64,000 nt of DNA, from assembly GCF_014673215.1 (NCBI RefSeq), contig NZ_JACWMS010000003.1, positions 434,001 to 498,000 of the forward strand. The letters are read 5' to 3'. The position numbers and the translations under genes were made by a program. The DNA is from Gordonia hankookensis. Its GTDB lineage: Bacteria > Actinomycetota > Actinomycetes > Mycobacteriales > Mycobacteriaceae. Below are positions 33,773 to 45,691 of the stretch, piece by piece. Each line of letters opens with the position of its first letter. Positions within the stretch are counted from its first letter, which is position 1. The notes beneath the pieces are model-generated. The model saw only the letters and a list, made by a program, of their open reading frames with translations. It did no database searches and was not told where the DNA came from.

Positions 33773-33778
33773 TAATAT
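33773..33778 (+). promoter_or_regulatory. Candidate -10 box for leaderless deoR-galT-galK mRNA
   Basis: TAATAT ends 6 bases before the ATG at 33785 and no ribosome binding site is present, which fits a transcript that begins at the start codon. Confidence 0.5.
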
Positions 33779-33784
33779 CTCGCC

Positions 33785-34579
33785 ATGCTTGCAGCGGAGC
33801 GCCGGGGACACGTGTTGGCCGCCGTGGTCTCCCGAGGAGCGGTGCGGGTCACCGACCTCGCCGCTGAGATGGGCGTTTCCGAGATGACCATCCGACGCGA
33901 TCTCGACCACCTCGAGAGCGACGGGGAACTGAGCAAGGTCCACGGTGGCGCTGTCCGGACCGACGGCGACCTCACCGGACGAGGACTCGAACCGCCATCG
34001 TCGCTCAAGGCGACTCGCGAACCGGATGCCAAGCGCGCCATCGCGCTGGCCGCACTGCCACTGATCGAGGACGGCATGACCGTCGCGATCGGCGCCGGTA
34101 CCACCACGCTGGAACTGGCCCGATTGCTCCGCGGCCGCGACATCTCCGTGGTGACGAACTCGGTCTCGATCTTCGAGTTGCTGACCGACCCATCGGACTC
34201 CTATCTCGACGCCGCGAGGGTCCAGCTCACCGGTGGACAGCGCACACCGTCGGATGCCCTCGTCGGGCCGATCGCCAATGCCGCACTGGAGCACTACCGG
34301 ACCGACCGGGCCTTTGTCGGAACCCACGGCATCGACCCATCCGCGGGTGTCACCACCCCCAATCTCGGTGAGGCCGAGACCAATCGCAAGCTCCTGACCA
34401 CCGCGCGATCGACGGTCGTGCTCGCTGACCACACCAAGTACGGCGAGATCGGCGCGCACCTGTTCGCCGAGTTCGGACGCATCAACCGACTGGTGACCGA
34501 CGACGGCCTGCCCGCCGCGGCACGCAGCGAACTCGCCGACATCGTCGTGCTGACCATCGCCGAAGGAATACCTCGATGA
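33785..34579 (+). CDS. DeoR/GlpR-family transcriptional regulator
   Basis: A 264-residue sugar-metabolism repressor. The N-terminal winged helix carries the family pattern GAVRVTDLAAEMGVSEMTIR (residues 18-37), and the C-terminal sugar-phosphate sensor domain has IGAGTTTLELARLL, VVTNSV and VLADHTKYGEIG. Such proteins release DNA when a phosphorylated sugar binds. Its stop overlaps the galT start by 4 bases, so it is the first gene of a deoR-galT-galK operon and lies divergent from the symporter. Galactose-1-phosphate or a related phosphate is a plausible effector. Confidence 0.93.
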   Translation: MLAAERRGHVLAAVVSRGAVRVTDLAAEMGVSEMTIRRDLDHLESDGELSKVHGGAVRTDGDLTGRGLEPPSSLKATREPDAKRAIALAALPLIEDGMTVAIGAGTTTLELARLLRGRDISVVTNSVSIFELLTDPSDSYLDAARVQLTGGQRTPSDALVGPIANAALEHYRTDRAFVGTHGIDPSAGVTTPNLGEAETNRKLLTTARSTVVLADHTKYGEIGAHLFAEFGRINRLVTDDGLPAAARSELADIVVLTIAEGIPR

Positions 34580-35742
34580 CCCCTGATGACGTGACCCCAG
34601 AATCTGTGACCGGCAATCGTGCGAACGAGGACGGAGTCGGGCGCCTGCTGCCGACGCCGCAGCAGACGAGCCTCGCCGACGACCGGCAGATCCTGTTCTT
34701 CTCGACCGCCGAGAACCCGCCGGTGCCCGGCATCGACCATCGCGATCTCCCTGCGCGCCCGGACGATTCGGCCACCCGCGTCCGACGCGACCCGCAGATC
34801 GGCGACTGGGTGATGATCGCTCCCGCACGGCAGGAGCGGACCTACAAGCCGCCGCGACGGATGTGCCCGCTCTGCCCGGACCCCTCCGGACGTTCCAGTG
34901 AGGTGCCCGCCGACGACTACGACGTGGTGGTGTTCGAGAATCGTTTCCCCTCGTTGGCGGCGGCACATGCCGGCAGCGGTTTCCGGCTCCCGGATCGGCC
35001 CGGCGATCTGATGGTCGAGGCGCCCGGTCACGGCCGGTGTGAGGTGGTGTGCTTCAGCAGCGACCACGAGGGTTCGTTTTCCGGGCTCACGCCCGAGCGT
35101 GCCCGGCTGGTAGTGGACGTCTGGTCCCAGCGGACCGACGATCTGCTCGCGCGCGACGGCGTCGAAGAGGTCTTCTGCTTCGAGAACCGGGGCGAGGAGA
35201 TCGGGGTGACCCTCACACATCCGCACGGTCAGATCTATGCGTATCCGTTCCGCACACACCGGACCGAGACCATGCTGCGCGCCGCGTCGACACATCGCGC
35301 CCAGACCGGTTCTGACCTGTTCGAATCGATCCTCGCCGGCGAATTGAGCAGCGGGGAGCGGATTCTCGTCCAGACCGCCCACACCGCGGCGTTCGTGCCG
35401 TTCGCGGCCCGCTGGCCCGCCGAGGTCCACATCTATCCTCTGCGACACGTCCGCCGACTCTCCGAGCTCACCGACGACGAGGCCGACGATCTGGCGCGGG
35501 TGTACCTCATGGTGCTGCGCGCCTACGACGCGCTCTACGGTCGGCCGCTGCCCTATATCGCGTCGTGGCACCAATACCGGGCGGATTCGGCGGAAGGCTA
35601 TCTCCACGCCGAGTTGTTCTCCGTGCGCCGCAGCGCCGACAAGCTCAAGTACCTGGCCGGTTCCGAATCGGGGCGCGATGCATTCGTCACCGACAAGACG
35701 CCCGAGGACGTCGCCGCCGACCTACGTGAGGTAATGGCGTGA
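34576..35742 (+). CDS. galT: Galactose-1-phosphate uridylyltransferase
   Basis: A 388-residue Leloir-pathway enzyme exchanging UDP between UDP-glucose and galactose-1-phosphate. The metal-binding CPLCP, VVFENRFPS and the active-site THPHGQIYAYPF are visible; the second His of HPH is the nucleophile that carries UMP. A second conserved block is IASWHQYRADS near the C-terminus. ATG at 34576 overlaps the regulator stop, and its own end overlaps galK by 4 bases. The N-terminal 45 residues are longer than usual. Confidence 0.95.
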   Translation: MTPDDVTPESVTGNRANEDGVGRLLPTPQQTSLADDRQILFFSTAENPPVPGIDHRDLPARPDDSATRVRRDPQIGDWVMIAPARQERTYKPPRRMCPLCPDPSGRSSEVPADDYDVVVFENRFPSLAAAHAGSGFRLPDRPGDLMVEAPGHGRCEVVCFSSDHEGSFSGLTPERARLVVDVWSQRTDDLLARDGVEEVFCFENRGEEIGVTLTHPHGQIYAYPFRTHRTETMLRAASTHRAQTGSDLFESILAGELSSGERILVQTAHTAAFVPFAARWPAEVHIYPLRHVRRLSELTDDEADDLARVYLMVLRAYDALYGRPLPYIASWHQYRADSAEGYLHAELFSVRRSADKLKYLAGSESGRDAFVTDKTPEDVAADLREVMA

Positions 35743-36821
35743 GCAACAGGCGAATACGGAGCTATGCCCCAGGCCGGGTGAACCTGATCGGCGAACACAC
35801 CGACTACAACCTCGGATTCGCGTTGCCGATCGCCCTGGACCTGGGCACCACAGCTGATTTCGCACCCGATACCGGCGACGGGACGATCGTCGCGGAATCC
35901 GGGGACGAGTCCGGTGTCGCCACCATCGGTCCGACGACCGCACCGGGCGACGTCACCGGTTGGGGCGCATACATCGCCGGCTGCGTCTGGGCCCTCCGGA
36001 CCGCCGGTCACGACGTGGCGGGCGGCCGTCTCCATGTCGAATCCACGGTTCCGGTCGGCGCCGGGCTGTCGTCGTCTGCCGCGCTCGAATGCGCAGCGCT
36101 GCTGGCGATCACCGCGGACCTGGATCTTTCCCGACACGAACTGGCGCGGCTCGCACAACACGCGGAGAACGACTACGTGGGAGCCCCGACCGGCCTGCTC
36201 GACCAGTTGTCGAGCTTGTTCGGGCAACAGGACACCGCCCTGCTCATCGATTTCCGGTCACTCGAGGTGGAGCCGGTCCCGATGCCGGTCGAGGATTCCG
36301 CACAACTGCTGGTGATCGACTCCCATGCACCCCACCGACACGCCGCCGGCGAGTATGCGGCCAGGCGTGCATCGTGCGAGGCCGCGGCTGCCGAACTCGG
36401 CGTCGCCTCGTTGCGTGAGGCACGCGACGACGCCTGGAAGGATCTGCCAGAAGGGCTGAACCGGGCTCGTGCACGCCACATCCTGACCGAGAACGCGCGT
36501 GTCCTCGCGGCCGCGTCCGCCTTGCGGCTCGCGGACTTCGCCGCGGTCGGCGAACTCATGAACGCCTCACACGACTCGATGCGCGACGACTTCGAGATCA
36601 CGACTCCGCACATCGACCTCATCGCGGTCACCGCGCAGCAGTTCGGCGCCCACGGTGCGCGGATGACCGGCGGTGGGTTCGGCGGATCCGTGATCGCACT
36701 GGCCCCCGCCGCTGCGGCGGAACGAATTTGCGCCGACCTGCCTGCGGCGATCGCCGCCGCCGGACATCCGACCCCGACGGTTCGTCGGGTGCGGCCTGGC
36801 CGTGGCGCACACCTGATCTGA
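35739..36821 (+). CDS. galK: Galactokinase
   Basis: A 360-residue GHMP kinase that phosphorylates galactose. The galactokinase signature GRVNLIGEHTDYN is at residues 9-21, the ATP loop is VPVGAGLSSSAALE, and the third GHMP motif is GGGFGGSVIAL near the C-terminus. GTG at 35739 overlaps galT. With the symporter, galT and the aldose epimerase it makes a compact galactose-use module; galE is not in the window. Confidence 0.95.
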   Translation: MSNRRIRSYAPGRVNLIGEHTDYNLGFALPIALDLGTTADFAPDTGDGTIVAESGDESGVATIGPTTAPGDVTGWGAYIAGCVWALRTAGHDVAGGRLHVESTVPVGAGLSSSAALECAALLAITADLDLSRHELARLAQHAENDYVGAPTGLLDQLSSLFGQQDTALLIDFRSLEVEPVPMPVEDSAQLLVIDSHAPHRHAAGEYAARRASCEAAAAELGVASLREARDDAWKDLPEGLNRARARHILTENARVLAAASALRLADFAAVGELMNASHDSMRDDFEITTPHIDLIAVTAQQFGAHGARMTGGGFGGSVIALAPAAAAERICADLPAAIAAAGHPTPTVRRVRPGRGAHLI

Positions 36822-36829
36822 CCCGGCCC

Positions 36830-37618
36830 TCACCACGTCCAGCGCGTGGTGACCACCAGATCGTGTCCCGGTGCCACCAACCGGGGCGTCGTGTTCAGGC
36901 CGTCGGGCGGTCCGGATTGCGGTTCCACACAGATCGCGAACGGCCGATGGTCGAAGATCACCACCCATTCCGCGTCGCTACGTATCCGCAGTCGCAGCAG
37001 GTCGGGCCAATCCAGGGTGACGTCGACACCCGAGGGCATACCGAAACAGTCGTCCCACGGTGGCGGCTGCGGCGTCAGCCGTGTGCCGGTCGGAAGGTAG
37101 TCGGGACCGCGCTCTTCCTGCCAGGCCGGCGCGAAATCCACTGCAAGAGGGCCGGACTCGCCGGACACAGGGTGGCGACGGAACCACGGGTGCCAACCCG
37201 CTTGCGCGGGAAAGGGCGTATCTGCCGACGAGACCCCCAACCGCATCGTCAATGCCCCGGGCGTGAGGGTGAAATCCTGGGTGACCGTGCCCTCGAACGG
37301 CCACTGTGGGTCCAGACTCCGGCTCAACGTCGCATGATCCGTGCCGGACGTCTCCGTCTCCCAGCGGTGGTCGCGCGCAATCCCGTGGAGCGCGTGGGGC
37401 GGATCGTTGCGATCGAATCGATAACGCACGCCGCCGAAGTCGAGGACGCCGTCCCGCATGCGTCCACACCACGGGACCATCGGGAAGCATCCATACGGTT
37501 CGCCCTGCTGGAGGAGCTCGACGTCGGCGATGCGCAGGGAGGTGAGTCGGCCGCCCTGTGGACTCACCCGCGCTTGGGCACCGGATGTCCGTAACACGAG
37601 GTCTCCGTCGGCTTCCAT
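36830..37618 (-). CDS. Aldose 1-epimerase family protein
   Basis: A 262-residue mutarotase-type beta-sandwich. Conserved parts are GCFPMVPWCGRM, DPPHALHGIARDHRW, the catalytic-type His in AGWHPWFRR, and the Glu of AICVEPQSGPPDGLN. It interconverts the anomers of galactose or glucose. ATG at 37618 shares its A with the stop of the upstream Uup gene (TGATG), so its translation is coupled to that gene although it converges with galK, 8 bases away. Its function probably belongs to the galactose module. Confidence 0.88.
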   Translation of the reverse strand: MEADGDLVLRTSGAQARVSPQGGRLTSLRIADVELLQQGEPYGCFPMVPWCGRMRDGVLDFGGVRYRFDRNDPPHALHGIARDHRWETETSGTDHATLSRSLDPQWPFEGTVTQDFTLTPGALTMRLGVSSADTPFPAQAGWHPWFRRHPVSGESGPLAVDFAPAWQEERGPDYLPTGTRLTPQPPPWDDCFGMPSGVDVTLDWPDLLRLRIRSDAEWVVIFDHRPFAICVEPQSGPPDGLNTTPRLVAPGHDLVVTTRWTW

Positions 37619-39429
37619 CACTCGACCTTTTCGGCGACCTCGAGCCACTCCGCCTCCGCCGCCTCCTTGGCCTCCACGACGTCTTTCAGTTCCGCGTTGA
37701 GTTCCATCAGCTTCTCGGGGTCAGTTGCCGCATCGAGTAATCGGTCGTGCAGGCGACTCTCTCGCGTGTCCAGCTGCTGTATCTGGCGTTCCAGCCGGTT
37801 CATCGCCTTGCGCGCATCCCGATGTTCACTGGCGCTGATCGCGGGGGCAGGTGCGGTCGAGGCGGTCGACGCACCCGAGACGTTCGACATCGCCGCGCGC
37901 CGCGGTGCGGCGGAGGCGATCTCACGTCGTCGCTGCAGATATTGCTCTATGCCGCCGGGCAGGTTGGTCAGCTTCCCATCGCCGAACAGAGCCCATGTGC
38001 TGTCGCAGATCCGTTCGATCAGATACCGGTCGTGACTGATCACCACCAGTGTGCCCGCCCAGCCGTCGAGGAGATCCTCGAGTTGCTGCAGGGTGTCGAT
38101 GTCGAGATCGTTGGTCGGCTCATCGAGCAACAACACGTTGGGCTCGGCCATCAACACCCGGGTCATCTGCAGCCGTCGTCGTTCGCCACCCGACAGGTCA
38201 CCCACCGGCGTGCGCTGGCGCGCGGGGGTGAAACCAAGGCGCTCGGCCAGCTGACTCGCCGATATCTCCTTGTCCCCCAGCACTATCCGTGTCGCCACCG
38301 CCTCTACCGCGTCGAGTACGCGCTGATCCTCATCGAGATCGTCGAGTTCCTGCCGCAGCCAGCCGATCGAGACCGTCGTGCCCTCTTTGCGGCGCCCCGG
38401 GGCGATGTCGATCTCACCGGCCAGGGCACGCAGCAGGGTCGTCTTCCCGGATCCGTTGACACCGACGAGGCCGATGCGCTCGCCGGGCGTCAACCGCCAG
38501 GTCAGGTCGTCGAGCAGCACGTCGCCTGCCGGCGTCGTCACCCGAGCGTCTTCGAGTTCGACGACCACCCGCCCGAGACGGCGTTTGGCGAAGGCCGAGA
38601 GCGTGACGGTGTCACGCGGCGGCGGGACATCCGCGATGAGGCGTTCGGCCGCCTCGATGCGATAGCGCGGTTTGGAGGTTCGCGCCGGCGGGCCGCGCCG
38701 GAGCCACGCGAGTTCCTTGCGGGCCAGGTTGCGGCGACGCTCCTCCATCGTGTCCGCCAGCCGGGTGCGCTCGGCGCGGGCGAAGATCCAGTCGTTGTAG
38801 CCACCGTCGTACTCGTCGACGCGGCCGGAGTGGACCTCCCAGGTGCGAGTCGCAACCGTGTCCAGGAACCACCGGTCGTGGGTGACGACGATCAGGGCGC
38901 TCCGTCGGGCGACCAGGTGGTCGGCCAGCCACTGCACGCCCTCGACGTCGAGGTGGTTGGTCGGCTCGTCGAGGATCAGCAGATCCGACTCGGACACCAG
39001 AGCCGTTGCGAGCCCGACACGTCGTCGCTGCCCACCGGAGAGTTCGTCGACCCGGGCGTCGAGCAGACCATCGATACCGATGCCGTTGAGGATGCCACGG
39101 ATTCGCGGGTCACCTGCCCACTCGTGAACCGCCACTTCCGGCCCACCGACGACGACTTCGGCGACGGTCGCACCCGCAGGCAGTTCGCCGCGCTGGGTCA
39201 CCGTCGACACCCGGACGTCGCCGGCCCGGGACACCCGACCGCCGTCGGGCTCGGTGATGCCACCCAAGATCTCGAGAAGTGTCGTCTTACCGCCGCCGTT
39301 GAGGCCGACGACACCGATCCGCTGACCTTCGTGAACCCCGAGGGACACGGACTCGAGCAAGGGTTTGATGCCGAAACTCTTGCTGATACGGTCCGCGTTG
39401 ATCAGCGCAGACGGGTTCGAAGGTGCCAC
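37618..39429 (-). CDS. uup: ABC-F ATPase, Uup type
   Basis: A 603-residue soluble double ATPase: GLNGGGKTTLL, LSGGQRRRVGL and LLILDEPTNHLD in the first half, GVNGSGKTTLL, LSGGERRRLQM and LLLDEPTNDLD in the second. The last 90 residues form a charged coiled coil (DARKAMNRLERQIQQLDTRE and following), the DNA- or ribosome-binding tail typical of Uup. GTG at 39429 begins the protein; the open frame to 39603 lies over a neighbouring gene. The role is probably in ribosome function. The gene overlaps the epimerase start. Confidence 0.9.
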   Translation of the reverse strand: MAPSNPSALINADRISKSFGIKPLLESVSLGVHEGQRIGVVGLNGGGKTTLLEILGGITEPDGGRVSRAGDVRVSTVTQRGELPAGATVAEVVVGGPEVAVHEWAGDPRIRGILNGIGIDGLLDARVDELSGGQRRRVGLATALVSESDLLILDEPTNHLDVEGVQWLADHLVARRSALIVVTHDRWFLDTVATRTWEVHSGRVDEYDGGYNDWIFARAERTRLADTMEERRRNLARKELAWLRRGPPARTSKPRYRIEAAERLIADVPPPRDTVTLSAFAKRRLGRVVVELEDARVTTPAGDVLLDDLTWRLTPGERIGLVGVNGSGKTTLLRALAGEIDIAPGRRKEGTTVSIGWLRQELDDLDEDQRVLDAVEAVATRIVLGDKEISASQLAERLGFTPARQRTPVGDLSGGERRRLQMTRVLMAEPNVLLLDEPTNDLDIDTLQQLEDLLDGWAGTLVVISHDRYLIERICDSTWALFGDGKLTNLPGGIEQYLQRRREIASAAPRRAAMSNVSGASTASTAPAPAISASEHRDARKAMNRLERQIQQLDTRESRLHDRLLDAATDPEKLMELNAELKDVVEAKEAAEAEWLEVAEKVE

Positions 39430-39562
39430 TCTGTAGACCCTAGCAACGGGGTCTCGGCAACCCATCGTCGCGGCCCCTCGCAGCCACCTCGAGGGCGCAC
39501 GATCGACGGGGATTTCGTGCTCATCGGCGCAGCCGTGCCCGATCGGCGGTGGAAGAGTCGCC

Positions 39563-40741
39563 CTACGACCGGCCGAAGTATCCGTTGATCGCCCGGAACG
39601 CATCCGGGATGCCTGCCGTCACCACCTGCATGTGGTTGACACCGGGATACGGAATGAGTGGCACATCCGTTCCGGCCGAACGCATCTGCGATGTCAGAGC
39701 GAGACTGAGCGGAAACGGGACGGTGGTGTCGGACACGCCGTGCTCGATCCGCACAGGAGTGCGATACCCGCCGGGTGGCACCGCCAGATAGTCGGCGAGC
39801 GCAGCGATGAACTTCGGGTCGGTGAACGGCTTGGCCACCAGGGTGCCCGGCGGCACACCGACGAGAGCCGTGCCGAGTTCACCCACACACATGTGCTGCG
39901 CCCGGCCGAGCCACGTCCGTCCCGCCTGGGTCAGATATCCCGTGACGTGCAGATCGGGTCGTGCATGGTCGAGTCCGGACAGGATGTAGAGGATCAGTCC
40001 ACTGAAGGCGTTGAACCTTCCGAGGTCGCCGACCCCCGGCGCCATCAGCGGCACGACGCGTTCGATGTTCGACGCAGGCGCAAAGGCAACGGTGCCGAGC
40101 AACGGCAGGTCCGGCGCGTACCGCGGTGCCAGCCGTGCCGCCCAGATCGCCGAGTGCCCACCCTGCGAATGGCCGCTCGACACCCATCTCCGCGACACCG
40201 ACGGGTCCACGGTCCTGGATGCGCGGATCATGTCGATCACCGAGTACCCCTCGGCGCGGCCCCCGAGATACTCCGCGACGCCCCCGCTCCCCACACCGGG
40301 ATAGTCGGTGGCGGTCACCGCATAGCCCGACCGCAGAGCTTTGCTGATCGTCGGCTCGAGCTTGTCGCGACGCGCCCCTGACGACACGCTGGGCGAGCAG
40401 TTGTCGGAGATGCCGCTGGTGCCGTGCGCCCAGGAGAAGACGGGCCAACCCCCGGCAGGCGGGCGCCCATCGGGTAGATAGAGGGCGCCCGTGCTGGTGA
40501 CCTGCTTCCCGTGCTGATCGCGCGTGACGTACAACAGACGATGTCCGCGTGCCGCACCGCTCGGCAACTGCCCCGACGACAGCGCGGAATCCTGCAGGAC
40601 GGAACCGATCCGCGCACCCGGAGCCGGCGCGGCCGACGCAGTTCCGACGATCATCGTCGCGACGATCGAGACCACCATGACCACCGCCACCAGCGTCCCA
40701 CCGGCTCTCGTGTGTGCGCGCACGACTGGGACATTACCCAT
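39563..40741 (-). CDS. Secreted lipase/acylhydrolase (LIP family)
   Basis: A 392-residue exported alpha/beta hydrolase. The signal peptide includes TLVAVVMVVSIVATMIVG and ends near ASA-APAP. The family, related to Candida antarctica lipase A, is seen from GWPVFSWAHGTSGISDNCSP and the nucleophile elbow VSSGHSQGGHSA. A catalytic Asp in EHGVSDTTVPF and His in PGVNHMQVV complete the triad. It would hydrolyse fatty-acid esters outside the membrane. It is divergent from the GH25 lysozyme gene with 63 bases between. Confidence 0.92.
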   Translation of the reverse strand: MGNVPVVRAHTRAGGTLVAVVMVVSIVATMIVGTASAAPAPGARIGSVLQDSALSSGQLPSGAARGHRLLYVTRDQHGKQVTSTGALYLPDGRPPAGGWPVFSWAHGTSGISDNCSPSVSSGARRDKLEPTISKALRSGYAVTATDYPGVGSGGVAEYLGGRAEGYSVIDMIRASRTVDPSVSRRWVSSGHSQGGHSAIWAARLAPRYAPDLPLLGTVAFAPASNIERVVPLMAPGVGDLGRFNAFSGLILYILSGLDHARPDLHVTGYLTQAGRTWLGRAQHMCVGELGTALVGVPPGTLVAKPFTDPKFIAALADYLAVPPGGYRTPVRIEHGVSDTTVPFPLSLALTSQMRSAGTDVPLIPYPGVNHMQVVTAGIPDAFRAINGYFGRS

Positions 40742-40804
40742 CCGATCACGATCGAAGTACCCAATCGGACTGCGAGGTCAGCCCATCTCCCCTAGCGTGA
40801 AGCC

Positions 40805-41545
40805 GTGATCCTCCGACGATCGATCATGACCACAATCATCGCCGGCGCCGTCGGACTCGCCGGCGCGATGGGTTCGGCCCCGGTGGCCGTCGGGGCTCCG
40901 CAGGTCGGCCCGGACGTCTCCAGCCATCAGCATCCGGGTGGCGCATCCATCAACTGGTCCGCGGTGCGCGCCTCCGGTCAGCAGCTGGCGATGGTGAAGG
41001 CCACCGAATCCACCTGGTACGTCAATCCGCACTTCGTCCAGGACAGCCTGGCGATGCGGGCCGCCGGGCTCGTCCGTGGGACGTATCACTATGCCGACCC
41101 GACCCGTTCAGCGGCTCAGCAGGCGGCGTTCTACGCAACGATCGTGCTCGGCCAGAACGGTATCCTCGACCTCCCGCCGGTACTCGATCTCGAACATTCC
41201 GGGGGTCTCGGTCCTCGTGCGCTCGCCGCCTGGGTCAGGGAGTTCTTCGCGGTACTCGAACCCTTGACCGGCCGAAAGACGATCCTCTACACGTATCCGC
41301 GCTTCTGGAACACCGCCATGGGCGCCACCCGCGAGTTCGGCGACCACCCGCTCTGGATCGCGTCGTACAACGGACGCGGCGCACCCGAGATGCCGCGGGG
41401 CGGCTGGCGGACATGGAGGTTCTGGCAGTTCACCGACTCCGGCTGGCTGCCGGGTGTGCCCACCCGGGTCGACCTCAACCGGTACAACGGCTCCATCGCG
41501 TCATTGCGCGCGTACGGCAACGCGATCAACGTCTTCGGGAGCTGA
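40805..41545 (+). CDS. Secreted GH25 lysozyme (N-acetylmuramidase)
   Basis: A 246-residue exported muramidase. The signal peptide ends near AVG-APQ. The GH25 barrel shows VGPDVSSHQ with the first acidic residue, the catalytic VLDLEHSGG (Asp and Glu), and the closing WQFTDSGWLPG and VDLNRYNG. It cleaves the peptidoglycan glycan chain, for cell-wall remodelling or competition. The start is GTG at 40805, with ATG at 40826 as an alternative. Confidence 0.92.
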   Translation: MILRRSIMTTIIAGAVGLAGAMGSAPVAVGAPQVGPDVSSHQHPGGASINWSAVRASGQQLAMVKATESTWYVNPHFVQDSLAMRAAGLVRGTYHYADPTRSAAQQAAFYATIVLGQNGILDLPPVLDLEHSGGLGPRALAAWVREFFAVLEPLTGRKTILYTYPRFWNTAMGATREFGDHPLWIASYNGRGAPEMPRGGWRTWRFWQFTDSGWLPGVPTRVDLNRYNGSIASLRAYGNAINVFGS

Positions 41546-41578
41546 GCCGACCGGTCGACGAGCGACCTGCCGGGCCGA

Positions 41579-42514
41579 CTACTCGGTGACGACTCGTGCC
41601 CCGGGCACCGGACCGTTGGCGGTCCGCACCGCCCGTGCGACCCCGGCACCCGACAGTTCGGCGGCGACGTCGACCGCCGAGGCCTCATCGGCGCAGAGGA
41701 ACACGCACGTCGGTCCGGACCCCGAGACGATTCCGTTGAGTGCGCCGGCATCGACGCCCGCTCGCAGGGTACGACGCAGGGCCGGTTGCAGACTCAGCGC
41801 CGCGGGCTGAAGATCGTTGCGCAGCAACGGCGCGACCACGCTCGGATCGCCGGACGTCAACGCCGCCATCAACGCATCCGGACGCTCGACGACGATGTCG
41901 GAATCAGACCGGCTCTCCCGCAACCGATCCAGCTCCCGATAGACGGCCGGCGTCGACAACCCCGACTTCGACATCGCCAGCACCCAATGGAACTGACCGC
42001 GCGCCAGGATCGGCATCAATTGCTCGCCGCGACCGGTACCGAGCGCCGTGCCGCCGTGCAGGGCGAACGGTACGTCGCTGCCCAACCCGGCCGCGATCTC
42101 CGACAATTCCGGACGCTCGAGTTCGAGACCCCAGAGCTTGTCGGCGCCGACCAGTGCGCCCGCCGCGTCGGCGCTGCCGCCTGCCATCCCGCCTGCGACC
42201 GGGATCCGCTTTGTCACGTCGATGGCGACCTTCGGGGTTCGCCCGGCCCGGCGCGCCACCTCCGTGACCGCCAACGCGGCGAGGTTGGTGCCGTCGGCCG
42301 GTACGTCGGTGGCGCCTTCGCCGGTGGTGGCGACACGGAGTTCGGTGGCCGGGCTCAGCCGCACGTCGTCGTAGAGCGACAGTGCCTGGAAGACGGTGAC
42401 GAGATCGTGGTAGCCATCATCGCGCAGGGGGCCGACGCCGAGGTACAGATTCACCTTGGCCGGTACACGCACGGTGACCGCGTCGGACACCACCGACAAC
42501 GAGGCTCGAGACAC
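41579..42514 (-). CDS. ispE: 4-diphosphocytidyl-2-C-methyl-D-erythritol kinase
   Basis: A 311-residue GHMP kinase of the MEP isoprenoid pathway. The signature [24 protein letters not shown] is split here as [10 protein letters not shown] and [11 protein letters not shown]; the ATP loop is [18 protein letters not shown] and the third motif is [14 protein letters not shown] at 42514 is used. It is the last gene of the tatD-rpfB-ksgA-ispE run, 133 bases after ksgA, the same order as in mycobacteria. Confidence 0.95.
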   Translation of the reverse strand: MSRASLSVVSDAVTVRVPAKVNLYLGVGPLRDDGYHDLVTVFQALSLYDDVRLSPATELRVATTGEGATDVPADGTNLAALAVTEVARRAGRTPKVAIDVTKRIPVAGGMAGGSADAAGALVGADKLWGLELERPELSEIAAGLGSDVPFALHGGTALGTGRGEQLMPILARGQFHWVLAMSKSGLSTPAVYRELDRLRESRSDSDIVVERPDALMAALTSGDPSVVAPLLRNDLQPAALSLQPALRRTLRAGVDAGALNGIVSGSGPTCVFLCADEASAVDVAAELSGAGVARAVRTANGPVPGARVVTE

Positions 42515-42647
42515 AGGTAACCAGCCTAATGGACGCGCGGGCCGTCGGGTGGACGCGACTCGTCATGCTCTGGGGCGGGACTCCGTTTGCCGTCGGCGAG
42601 ATCGGGGTTGCCGTCGGCATGATCGGGGGTCTGGCCGGGTCGCCAGG

Positions 42648-44671
<2,024 letters not shown>

Positions 44672-44755
44672 TCAAACCCCCGGACCCCCTGGCCCACCCG
44701 TTCGAAATCGCCGCCCATGGCAGCGGGATCACAATACGATAACGAACAGGTGCTA

Positions 44756-45691
44756 TTACTGCAAAGGCAGTCCATACACTCGGCGCGCGTTCGCACCGAG
44801 TATCCCGGCCATCGCCGCGTCGTCGACGCCGCGCACGCGCGCCAGGGCACGCGCTGTATACGGCAGGCAATACGACTGATTTGGCTGGCCACGGTAGGGA
44901 TGCGGCGTCAGAAAGGGTGCATCCGTCTCGACGAGGATCTGATCGTCGGGCACGATCTCGGCCGCGGCGCGCAATTCCTCGGCATTCGCAAAACTCACCG
45001 TGCCCGCGAAGCTGAGCATGAAGCCACGGTCGACACATTCTCGTGCAACATTTAGGTCACCGGAGAAGCAGTGCATGATCACGGACTCGGGAGCGCCCTC
45101 GGAGGCCAGGATGTCCAGCAAGTCGCGGTCGGCCTCACGGTTGTGGATCATCAACGGCTTGCCGATCCGCTTGGCCAGATCGATATGCCATCCGAACGCC
45201 TCTGCCTGTTCCGCCGGAGTCGCGCACGATTCGGACTTGCCGGGCCAGTAGTAGTCCAGGCCGGTCTCCCCCACCGCGACGACCCTCGGGTCGGCGACCA
45301 TCTGTTCGAGCTCGGCCTTCGCATCGTCGTCGAGCTCTGCGGCATGCGTCGGATGCAGCGCCACCGCGGCGTACGCCCGGTGATCCCACTGCGCCGCATC
45401 CATCGCCCACCGGGCATCGACCATGTCATCGGCCACGGTCACCACCTGCTGCACACCGACGCTCTCGGCGTGGTCGAGGATCGCACGGACGGCATCGGGG
45501 TCGCGTCCGCCGCAGGCTGCCAGATGGGTGTGGGCGTCGACGAGGCCCGGCAACGGCGCCGGGTCGGGCGGCGGCTCACGCCTGCGGCGCTTGCGCGCCG
45601 CCTTGTTGCTCTCGGTCTCGGCCGATTCCCGGCCTGCCGGATTGCCGTCGGAAACCGTCCCGGTGTCGCCGGTTGCTGGCGTCTGACTCAC
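44756..45691 (-). CDS. tatD: TatD-family metal-dependent DNase
   Basis: A 311-residue amidohydrolase-fold nuclease. Metal ligands are visible in VDAHTHL (about residues 51-57), VGETGLDYYW (Glu), MIHNREAD and IMHCFSGD (His), and VETDAPFLTP (Asp). TatD enzymes are 3'-5' exonucleases active in DNA repair or turnover. A 45-residue N-terminal extension is polar and Arg-rich (AARKRRRREPPPDP) and looks disordered. The stop lies 96 bases before rpfB; its start overlaps the PhzF-like gene by 4 bases. Confidence 0.92.
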   Translation of the reverse strand: MSQTPATGDTGTVSDGNPAGRESAETESNKAARKRRRREPPPDPAPLPGLVDAHTHLAACGGRDPDAVRAILDHAESVGVQQVVTVADDMVDARWAMDAAQWDHRAYAAVALHPTHAAELDDDAKAELEQMVADPRVVAVGETGLDYYWPGKSESCATPAEQAEAFGWHIDLAKRIGKPLMIHNREADRDLLDILASEGAPESVIMHCFSGDLNVARECVDRGFMLSFAGTVSFANAEELRAAAEIVPDDQILVETDAPFLTPHPYRGQPNQSYCLPYTARALARVRGVDDAAMAGILGANARRVYGLPLQ

